Shown: positions 58,121 to 64,000 of the stretch, piece by piece
Numbering within the stretch: the stretch's first letter is position 1
Layout: the number at the start of each line of letters is the position of its first letter
NCBI RefSeq assembly: GCF_007750855.1
Contig: NZ_CP036291.1
Location: forward strand, 2,852,001 to 2,916,000
DNA from: Pirellulimonas nuda
Lineage (GTDB): Bacteria; Planctomycetota; Planctomycetia; Pirellulales; Lacipirellulaceae
DNA length: 64,000 nt
Direction of reading: 5' to 3'
Notes under the pieces: generated by a model
Database searches by the model: none
What the model was told of the DNA's origin: nothing
Seen by the model: only the letters and a program-made list of their open reading frames with translations
Made by a program: the position numbers and the translations under genes

Positions 58121-58391
58121 AGAAACAAATCGCCTGATAGTCGCCCAGCGGCGGTTGGGCCCAGCCTGCTCGGCCAGCACTCAACGACTGCGCGTGTCGG
58201 TAGCCGGCGACGCTGCTTTGCGCGACGGTCCAGTGCGTCCGCCGCTCGGCGAGCCCGAACAAGTCGGTTGGTCGAGGAGAAGAGAGTTGTCGCCGGCTTC
58301 ATGAGATTATACCCAGCGGAAGCCGTACGTCGATTCGGCAGAGAGTCGGCCGCACGAGCGTCGGGCGGAGGGCATCGACCACGGGGCAGCT

Positions 58392-58407
58392 TGTGCGGAT
58401 ACGCACA
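58392..58407. promoter_or_regulatory. Palindromic operator TGTGCGGATACGCACA
   Basis: Same palindrome as 48798-48813 with one spacer base changed. It is 148 bp before a -24/-12 candidate and 272 bp from the response-regulator start, so it could serve either divergent gene. Distances are typical for enhancer sites of NtrC-type activators. Confidence 0.55.
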
Positions 58408-58554
58408 CATCTTGAAACGCCGGGCTAGACGGACACCCCCCATCAAGGTTGATCCCCAAAAGGTCGCCGCCGTTCGCCGCACTACCGCGGGGGGGATCGG
58501 CGACAAGAAGGGGCCCCTGCGTACCGTGTTGCTAGCCACGGTGAGCCCCGGCTT

Positions 58555-58569
58555 AGGCACGCGATTCGC
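58555..58569 (+). promoter_or_regulatory. Candidate sigma-54 promoter
   Basis: AGGCAC-GCGAT-TCGC matches five of six bases of the TGGCAC -24 element and three of four of the TTGC -12 element with correct spacing. It lies 189 bp before the ATG at 58758, downstream of the palindrome. Confidence 0.42.
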
Positions 58570-58757
58570 GGGGTAGATAGGCCTATTCTCAATTCCGTTC
58601 GGCAACTGCTTCGGAACCCGGCCGTTGCGGTTTGGAGGGCCGCCGTCTGGTCGGAGACCCACCGAGCAGGGGCGCGACGTGGGCTCTTCCTTGGAGCAGC
58701 CGGGAGCGGGCCTGGCGCGGTCCCCGGCATTCGATCAGTACCCATGGAGCCAAAGTT

Positions 58758-59204
58758 ATGTCAGTCGGCGCTGCGTTGAGCGAGCGGGTAGCCGGTCGAG
58801 AAGCCAGGTACCGAGACCTGTTGGACGCTTCGGACAGCCTCAGCTCGGTGCTGGCCGATCCCACGACGTCGAGGATCGTGATCGAGGACGCGGTCGGCCG
58901 CTTCTGCGATCTTGCGGACCAGCGCTATTCTCTTGACGAGTGGGGTTGTTTGGAGCGGGACATGGTCGGTCGAACGCCGCACCTTCGTCCCCAGTTTAAG
59001 GCGATCGCCAAGCGTCAGGGCGAATTCCTGGAGAAGGTCGCCAAGTTGAGATTGTTGGCCCGATCTGGGTTGGAAGTTGGTTCGTGGTGGCGCTGCATCA
59101 GCTCTTCCTACGATGCTATCGCCCAGAACCTGCGGCGGCTCCGTCGTTCCGAGGCAACGTTGCTTCGAGAGGCACTCCAGGACCGCGCCGGTCCCGCGCA
59201 CTAG
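58758..59204 (+). CDS. Helical protein, possibly a metal-less hemerythrin-like fold
   Basis: This 148-aa protein has GGAG 8 bp upstream of the ATG. It is predicted all-helical and cytoplasmic, with no signal peptide or membrane segment. The order of blocks (ARYRDLLDASDSLSSVLADP, then FCDLADQRYSLDEWGCLERD, AIAKRQGEFLEKVAKL, SSYDAIAQNLRRLRRSEATL) reminds me of planctomycete hemerythrin-like (HHE) stress proteins. However, the metal-binding His residues are replaced (for example KRQ where REH is usual, and RRLRRSE where RRHE is usual). The family link is tentative. It sits behind the operator and promoter described above, so it is probably co-regulated with PFOR. Function unknown. Confidence 0.7.
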   Translation: MSVGAALSERVAGREARYRDLLDASDSLSSVLADPTTSRIVIEDAVGRFCDLADQRYSLDEWGCLERDMVGRTPHLRPQFKAIAKRQGEFLEKVAKLRLLARSGLEVGSWWRCISSSYDAIAQNLRRLRRSEATLLREALQDRAGPAH

Positions 59205-59557
59205 CGGGCGGCAAGCCCTCGACATTCCGGCACGCGTAGGCCGCCGTACGGTTCTCCCCGGTGCTCCGCAAGCACAGGATGGCCGTGCTCGGACTGGTTG
59301 ACGTATGCTACGGCGAAGTCGGCGATGGCGCCGTCAAACCAGTCGTTAACCCCTGGATAGCTGGTGAGTTGCGTCGGCCCGCCCGAACGCGTGTGAGCAT
59401 GCGCCAGCATCCAGCCGCATCGGCCGCGGTGCTCATGCATCGCGCTCAGAGCACCGATTTGGAGCATCCGCATTTTCTTGAGAGCGGCTTGACGAGCAGT
59501 TGGGCTGTTCCTACGAGCGAACGCGGCGCATGTTTGGGGCCCGGGCGCCGTAGCCAT
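59201..59557 (-). pseudogene. C-terminal remnant of a DUF2252 gene
   Basis: On the minus strand the segment 59440-59264 reads HEHRGRCGWMLAHAHTRSG, GVNDWFDGAIADFAVAYVNQ and SEHGHP. This is the conserved C-terminus of DUF2252 proteins (C-W-L-A-x-AHARSG, then D-F-A-x-x-Y-A-D-Q-x-x-x-D). The much larger N-terminal part is absent, and some invariant residues (Asp after Ala-Tyr-Ala) are changed. The frame runs tail-to-tail with the gene ending at 59204. It is a decayed fragment. Confidence 0.7.
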
Positions 59558-59599
59558 ATCAGGTCAGCATCCACCAACGGTTCGATTCGATCAAAAACC

Positions 59600-59923
59600 A
59601 TGCTCGCCAACCTCTTCGCCGACCTGCCCCAAGAGATTGCGGCAGAGCTTTTCACGACGATTGTGGACACGCCCAAGCTCCGCATCGAGCGGATCGTCTC
59701 CCTGGGGCAGGCGTCGCCAGAGGGCTTCTGGTACGAGCAACCGCAACACGAGTGGGTGGTCCTGCTGCGAGGGGCGGCGAGGCTGCGGTTTGAGGACCGC
59801 ACGCTTGAGCTGCGACCGGGCGACCACGTGAACTTGCTCAGCGGCCAGCGCCACCGGATCGAATGGACGTCGCCCGACGAGCCCACGGTGTGGCTGGCGG
59901 TGCACTACGGGAGCGTCGAGTAA
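59600..59923 (+). CDS. Small cupin-domain protein
   Basis: This is a 107-aa single-domain cupin. I use the ATG at 59600, where homology-like sequence begins (MLANLFADLPQEIAAELFTT). The beta-barrel motifs are EGFWYEQPQHEWVVLLRGAA (first motif with H/E ligands) and LELRPGDHVNLLSGQRHRIE (second motif with His), so a metal site seems intact. It belongs to the group of tiny 'cupin 2' proteins next to stress genes; no substrate can be named. A 3' relic of a paralogue is fused to IS3 orfA at 48293-48556, the other edge of the PFOR cluster. The intact ISAs1 element starts 13 bp after its stop codon. Confidence 0.87.
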   Translation: MLANLFADLPQEIAAELFTTIVDTPKLRIERIVSLGQASPEGFWYEQPQHEWVVLLRGAARLRFEDRTLELRPGDHVNLLSGQRHRIEWTSPDEPTVWLAVHYGSVE

Positions 59924-59936
59924 CCGAGCTCCGGGT

Positions 59937-61197
59937 CAGGGCGATTGCGCCACGCTGGGTAGTCTGCGAGACTTACGGCGAGTCGAACATGATTTCGTTG
60001 GGAGCGCCGCTTGCGTCATGTTTGCGTTCTTGCCGGAGGGATTGTTGTGGCCGAGGTTTCCGAGGCAGGGATCGCGAGGCATTTCGAGGGGCTAACCGAT
60101 CCGCGTCGGCGTGAGCCGATCTACCCGTTGGTGAACGTTGTGGTGATGGCGTTGTGCGCGGTCCTAAGCGGGGCGGACGACTTCGTGTCGATCGCCGCGT
60201 GGTCGAGGGAGAAGAGAGGGTGGCTGGCGAAGTTCTTGGACCTGTCGGCGGGCGTGCCTTCGCACGACCGCTTCAACGCGGTCTTCGCGGCCCTCAACCC
60301 GGCCGAGTTCGAGAAGTGCTTCTTGAGCTGGGTCACCGCGCTGCATGAGGTCACCGACGGCCAGGTGATCGCGATCGATGGTAAGACGCTGCGGCGCAGC
60401 TTCGACGCAGCGAGCAGCAAGGCGGCGATCCACATGGTGAGCGCCTGGGCGACCGCCAATCATATCGCCCTGGGGCAGGTCGTCACCGACGCCAAGAGCA
60501 ACGAGATCACAGCCATCCCAAGGCTGCTTGAGATGCTGGAAATCAAGGGGTGTTTGGTGACCATCGACGCGATGGGGTGTCAACGGGAGATCGCCGAGCG
60601 GATCGTCGAAGGGGGCGGCGACTACGTGCTGGCGACCAAGGGGAACCAGCCGAACTTGTGCGAAGCGATCGATGCGTTCTTCACCGCGCAACTGGAAGAC
60701 GACTGCCGGAACGTGGCGTGCCGACGGCACGAGTCGCACGAGAAGGGGCACGGCCGCGAGGAAGACCGTTACTACTACCTGACGAAGCTGCCGGAGGGGT
60801 TTCCCGAGCGTGAGAAGTGGCGTGGGCTCAAGGCGATCGGCATGGCGGTCCGCATCACCACCCATAGCGACGGCGCACAGACATTCGACACGCGCTACTA
60901 CATCACTAGCCGCTACATGAGCGGCAAGAGGTTCGCCGAGGCGGTGCGCGGCCACTGGGGGATCGAGAACTCACTCCACTGGCAGCTCGACGTGACGTTC
61001 GGCGAAGACCAATGCCGCGTCCGCAAGGGACACGCCGACGCCAACTTCAGCCTGCTGCGCAGAACGACGCTGAGCCTGCTCAAGAACAACACCTCCCGAA
61101 AGCTCGGCGTAAAGAACAAACGCCTCACCGCGGCATGGTGCGATCAGTACCGACTCGAAGTGCTCTGCGGGGCATGAGTTGACGTGCAATCGCCCTG
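59937..61197 (+). mobile_element. Intact ISAs1-family element, 1261 bp
   Basis: Perfect 12-bp terminal inverted repeats CAGGGCGATTGC at 59937-59948 and 61186-61197, with one full transposase gene inside. Flanks (ctccgggt left, ggtggggc right) do not show a clear target duplication. Its right end interrupts the 3' end of the minus-strand sulfatase gene. Confidence 0.88.
60047..61177 (+). CDS. ISAs1-family transposase
   Basis: This 376-aa protein starts at GTG 60047 with GGAGGG 6 bp upstream. The N-domain (FEGLTDPRRREPIYPLVNVV, MALCAVLSGADDFVSI) is followed by DDE-type motifs: VIAIDGKTLRRSFDAA, CLVTIDAMGCQREIAERIVE, and AVRGHWGIENSLHWQLDVTF with the presumed catalytic Glu, then EDQCRVRKGHADANFSLLRR. 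Length and motifs are complete, so the element is probably active. The frameshifted copy at 39524-40691 is a diverged relative. Confidence 0.93.
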   Translation: MAEVSEAGIARHFEGLTDPRRREPIYPLVNVVVMALCAVLSGADDFVSIAAWSREKRGWLAKFLDLSAGVPSHDRFNAVFAALNPAEFEKCFLSWVTALHEVTDGQVIAIDGKTLRRSFDAASSKAAIHMVSAWATANHIALGQVVTDAKSNEITAIPRLLEMLEIKGCLVTIDAMGCQREIAERIVEGGGDYVLATKGNQPNLCEAIDAFFTAQLEDDCRNVACRRHESHEKGHGREEDRYYYLTKLPEGFPEREKWRGLKAIGMAVRITTHSDGAQTFDTRYYITSRYMSGKRFAEAVRGHWGIENSLHWQLDVTFGEDQCRVRKGHADANFSLLRRTTLSLLKNNTSRKLGVKNKRLTAAWCDQYRLEVLCGA

Positions 61198-62579
61198 GGT
61201 GGGGCGTCGTTCATACAGAGCTGCCTGAGCAGCTCGTACGGCAGGGGCTGAGCCTCCTTCTGCAGGACCGTGTCGTCGTGCAGGTTGATGGCGTACTGGG
61301 GACCGGGGCTTCCATACTCGCCGTTGCCGCTGCCGACGAACAGCGTCTGCTCGACCGGGCCCCCGACGGTCTCTTGGATCAGATTGCGGATGTAGTAGTA
61401 GCGGCCGTCGCATACGGCGCGTGCCATGGTTGTGGAGCCGTTGCCCGGGGCCGACATAAAGCTGTTGTTGGTTTCGGTCATGACCGTGCGGCGGCCGGCC
61501 ACCCGGTCCGCCTGGCCGCCTAGGATCGGCCACAGCGATCTCCCCTGACAGGCCGCGGTCGGTTCGATCCCCAACGCTTCCAGAAAAGTCGGGTTGAAGT
61601 CCATCTGCGAGATCGGGGCAGAAATCACCCGCCCCCCTTCCACGTCGGGGCCGCGAACAAAACAGGGGACCTGCGTCCCCGCCGGGTAGACGCTGGTCTT
61701 GCCTCGCTGAACGGGGATGCCGTGATCGCCCGTGAACACCACGAGCGTGCGGTCGGCCTCTCCGCTGGCCTCGAGCCGGTCCAACATGCTACCGACAAAC
61801 GCGTCGATGTTGCGTACGTTGGAGTAATACTGGGCGACATCGATCCGCGCCGCCGGGGTATCGGGGAGCCATGGGAGCATGCCGATCGCCGCGGGATCGA
61901 CGTCGTTGGGGGCCGAATTGCGGTCTTTGGGGTTGACCAGCTTGTGCTGGATCGACTTCCAGAACGGGGCGTGGGTGTCCCCCGGGTTGCACCAGAACAG
62001 CCACGGTTTGTCCCCGGCCGCCGCGATCACCTCGTCGATGTCAGCCGCGTCGACAAACACGTCGTACGGAAAGTTGCGGGCCGGTTGGACGTGCAGCTTG
62101 CCGGAGAGGGCGCAGTACACGCCGTTCCTTTTGAGGAGCTGGATGAGGGTTGGCAGGTCTTCGTGCATGCCCCCTACGCCGGTGTTCGAGGGGTCGTTCT
62201 CGGGCGTGAGGGGCGACGCAAGGGGGATCCAGTTGTCCGGGCCCCCCCGCGAGCCGTGCCGGTTGAACACGTTCCGCCAAATGCCGTTTGCGTGCGGCAG
62301 CATCCCGCTGTAGATAGCGCTTTTGCTGGGTGAGCAGACGCTCTGCCCACAGAAGGCGTGTGTGAAGTTGACCCCCTCGCGGGCGAGCGCGTCTAGGTGG
62401 GGGGTCTGGAGCCCGGCGATCTTGGCGGCGGGCTCGCGGGCGGCTCGCTCGCTCGTGTAGTAACCAAGGTCCTCAACGTAAATGAATAGCACGTTCATGC
62501 GCCGGTCTTCGGCCGTCGCCAGCTGAACCTGGCCGAGGCAGGTGACCAGCACTGTAAGCGCGCTTGCAAGGCGGTTCAT
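61125..62579 (-). CDS. Secreted sulfatase, C-terminus cut off by ISAs1
   Basis: This is a 484-aa reading frame. The signal peptide (VLVTCLGQVQLATAEDRR) precedes NVLFIYVEDLGYYTSERAAR and the signature CSPSKSAIYSGMLPH (Cys82), with Lys in place of the usual Arg. LSGKLHVQPARNFPYDVF and VVFTGDHGIPVQRGKTSVYP supply the metal/substrate motifs, pointing to the heparan N-sulfatase-like branch. After MNDAPPR the sequence from 61197 leftward belongs to the ISAs1 tip, adding about 24 foreign residues (AIARQLMPRRALRVGTDRTM). The usual C-terminal block 'LYDL..DP.E..NLA' is missing. The enzyme may be unstable or inactive. A 53-bp gap separates it from the next sulfatase, transcribed in the same direction and lying upstream. 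Confidence 0.85.
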   Translation of the reverse strand: MNRLASALTVLVTCLGQVQLATAEDRRMNVLFIYVEDLGYYTSERAAREPAAKIAGLQTPHLDALAREGVNFTHAFCGQSVCSPSKSAIYSGMLPHANGIWRNVFNRHGSRGGPDNWIPLASPLTPENDPSNTGVGGMHEDLPTLIQLLKRNGVYCALSGKLHVQPARNFPYDVFVDAADIDEVIAAAGDKPWLFWCNPGDTHAPFWKSIQHKLVNPKDRNSAPNDVDPAAIGMLPWLPDTPAARIDVAQYYSNVRNIDAFVGSMLDRLEASGEADRTLVVFTGDHGIPVQRGKTSVYPAGTQVPCFVRGPDVEGGRVISAPISQMDFNPTFLEALGIEPTAACQGRSLWPILGGQADRVAGRRTVMTETNNSFMSAPGNGSTTMARAVCDGRYYYIRNLIQETVGGPVEQTLFVGSGNGEYGSPGPQYAINLHDDTVLQKEAQPLPYELLRQLCMNDAPPRAIARQLMPRRALRVGTDRTMPR

Positions 62580-62632
62580 CGATGCGTTCCATTTTCGTGG
62601 GAGCAGGTGGCGTTCTCGGGCTCAAAACGAAG

Positions 62633-64000
62633 TTATCGACCGCGAGCTGGTTCTCTGAGCTGCACACCGACCGATCGCTTCTTGGCCCGCGCCAACGAAG
62701 CGGGTTCGTCCGAGACCTTCTCGCGCGCTCCAGGCCCGATCCTGCCCACGGCGTTGTAGATCGGTGCATACTTCGGCTCGCGCTCGCCCGGCTTGAGCCG
62801 CAGCCGCACGTCGGGCCGCTGGGCGTAGGCCTTCTGTAGCGCAAGCATCTCATTTAGTCGTGTGGGATTGGAAGCGGCCAAGTCGTGGGTTTCGCTGCGG
62901 TCGTCGGTCAAATCATAGAGTTGCCACGGCTGGTCGTAGGCGGTTACCATCCGCCAGCCGCCGTCGACGATCGCCATGTTGTTGAACAGCGAGAAGTAGA
63001 GCGGCTTAGGGGCGAGTCGCTCTCCCGCGGTCAGCACTTGCGCGAACGAGCGGCCCGGCAGTGGCGGATGCTCTTTGCCGCGAAAGTCGCGTGGGTACCG
63101 GGCGCCGGCGAGCTCGATCAACGTCGGGAGGACATCGGTGATGTGCAGCGGCTGATCCTCGAACGCCGCTCTTGGCTCAATGGCGCTCGGCCAGCTCGCA
63201 ATGAAGGGTGTCGTCACACCGCCACTGTGCTGCGTCCGCTTGTAGTACTTCAGTGGGGTGTTCGATGCGTGCGCCCAACCGACGCCGGTATTCCAGGTTG
63301 TGTTGGGCGTGCCGAACTCGCCGCGGCGAACTCGGTCGTTCGGGCTGGCGCCGTTGTCGTTCATAAAGATGACGAGCGTGTTGTCGGCGACGCCCAGTTC
63401 ATTCAACGTATGCGTCAGCCTGCCAACGCCCTGGTCAACGCAGTCGACCATTGCGGCGTAGGTCGCCATGCGGAGGTCTTCGAAATCGCGTGATTTCACG
63501 TCGAGCGAGTTCCAGGCCGGGATGTTCGCCGGTCGGTCGGGGAAGTTCCAACCAGGCCCCGCCAGCCCGAGTGCTTGCTGCTTGGCAAAGCGCGCTTTGC
63601 GGATCTCGTCCCAACCCGACAGGTATTTCCCGCGGTACTTAGCGACCTGGTCTGCGGGCGCCTGGATCGGCGAGTGGGGCGCGTTGTAGGCCAGGTAGAG
63701 GAAGAACGGCTGGTCCGGGTGTGCGGCGTGCTCTTGGCGGATGAACTTGTCTGCGTAGTCGGTCAGCGCGGTGGTGACGTAGAAGTCCTCCTTGGGCACG
63801 GGCCAGGGACGGCCGTCGAGAGTGAAAGAATCATCGCCCAGAAAGAAGTTCGTGCCTCCCCCCATAAAGCCAAAATGACGGTCGAATCCGCGTTCGAACG
63901 GCACGCCTGCGCAGTGCCATTTGCCGACCATCATCGTTCGGTAGCCCGCGGTCTGGAGGACCTCGCCGAAGTTGGGGCTGTCTTTCCTGACCGCGACGTT
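62633..64000 (-). CDS. Arylsulfatase-like protein, 5' end outside window
   Basis: 456 codons are visible; the start codon and the formylglycine signature lie beyond the right edge. Present are VLQTAGYRTMMVGKWHCAGV, GFDRHFGFMGGGTNFF, YLAYNAPHSPIQAPADQVAK, a calcium-site block VIFMNDNGASPNDRVRRGEF, LKYYKRTQHSGGVTTPFIAS and the C-terminal QLYDLTDDRSETHDLAASNP. These are typical of type I arylsulfatases (S1 family). It ends 53 bp upstream of the truncated sulfatase, so both are probably in one transcript. The C-terminal tail (KKRSVGVQLREPARGR) is basic. Confidence 0.88.
   Translation of the reverse strand, partial: NVAVRKDSPNFGEVLQTAGYRTMMVGKWHCAGVPFERGFDRHFGFMGGGTNFFLGDDSFTLDGRPWPVPKEDFYVTTALTDYADKFIRQEHAAHPDQPFFLYLAYNAPHSPIQAPADQVAKYRGKYLSGWDEIRKARFAKQQALGLAGPGWNFPDRPANIPAWNSLDVKSRDFEDLRMATYAAMVDCVDQGVGRLTHTLNELGVADNTLVIFMNDNGASPNDRVRRGEFGTPNTTWNTGVGWAHASNTPLKYYKRTQHSGGVTTPFIASWPSAIEPRAAFEDQPLHITDVLPTLIELAGARYPRDFRGKEHPPLPGRSFAQVLTAGERLAPKPLYFSLFNNMAIVDGGWRMVTAYDQPWQLYDLTDDRSETHDLAASNPTRLNEMLALQKAYAQRPDVRLRLKPGEREPKYAPIYNAVGRIGPGAREKVSDEPASLARAKKRSVGVQLREPARGR

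Larger units (their letters stand above)
58121..58757. other. Divergent control region
   Basis: This 637-bp region lies between the response-regulator gene (minus) and the helical-protein gene (plus). No gene is supported. It contains the palindrome at 58392-58407 and the best candidate sigma-54 promoter (58555-58569), plus GGAG (58746-58749) before the next ATG. Confidence 0.5.

Noticed and set aside
59373-59420. Possible third copy of the TGTGCG palindrome upstream of the cupin (tgtgagcatgcgccag)
   Set aside because: Only about 10 of 16 bases match, and the bases encode conserved DUF2252 residues in the relic.
1-64000. CRISPR array or defence system
   Set aside because: No regularly spaced repeats of 24-40 bp, and no cas, restriction or toxin-antitoxin genes, are recognisable.

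Overview
The window looks like a chromosomal piece of a marine planctomycete, probably order Pirellulales. I infer this from family content, not from a marker gene. The families are several secreted type I sulfatases, a DUF1559 pseudopilin-like protein, a PSD1 (cytochrome c/DUF1549/DUF1553) + DUF1501 pair, a Tat-exported Gfo/Idh/MocA oxidoreductase, many PEP-CTERM proteins with dockerin-like calcium repeats, and a giant CotH protein with the N-terminal '[10 protein letters not shown]' export signature. The DNA is GC-rich. No rRNA, tRNA or CRISPR array is visible.

Layout. 1-1.37 kb: partial IS1182-like element. 2.3-11.4 kb (minus strand): sulfatase, HEAT-repeat protein, oxidoreductase, PEP-CTERM protein, and a lipoprotein/DUF1559 pair. 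12.8-25.5 kb (plus): sulfatase, an unusual GH10 protein, three tandem LamG PEP-CTERM paralogues, another PEP-CTERM protein and the CotH protein. 25.5-32 kb: dead IS3, an alpha-L-rhamnosidase (GH78) fused to a nucleoside-hydrolase-like domain, then a patchwork of IS5/IS66-like/IS21 fragments. 32-38.6 kb: sulfatase divergent from an esterase-PSD1-DUF1501 operon. 38.7-44.7 kb: five insertion sequences back to back, most damaged and some nested, enclosing a 187-bp relic of a second GH78-fusion gene. 44.8-48.2 kb: GH106 rhamnosidase.

48.2-59.9 kb is a different kind of module: pyruvate:ferredoxin oxidoreductase (PFOR), a DHODH-like protein, a decayed cytidylate-kinase-like gene, a FixL-like PAS histidine kinase with the heme-ligand positions conserved, a BON protein, a sigma-54-dependent response regulator, a small helical protein and a cupin. 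Two near-identical 16-bp palindromes (TGTGCGGATWCGCACA) lie upstream of PFOR and upstream of the helical-protein gene, each followed by a possible -24/-12 promoter. I propose an oxygen-responsive, sigma-54-dependent low-oxygen regulon. A cupin relic at its left edge and an intact cupin at its right edge frame it. 59.9-64 kb: an intact ISAs1 element has cut off the 3' end of a sulfatase gene, followed by a further sulfatase that runs off the window.

Taken together, two rhamnosidase families (GH78, GH106), five sulfatases and a xylanase-fold protein suggest degradation of a sulfated, rhamnose-containing (ulvan-like) algal polysaccharide. Heavy IS traffic has duplicated, truncated and fused parts of the locus.
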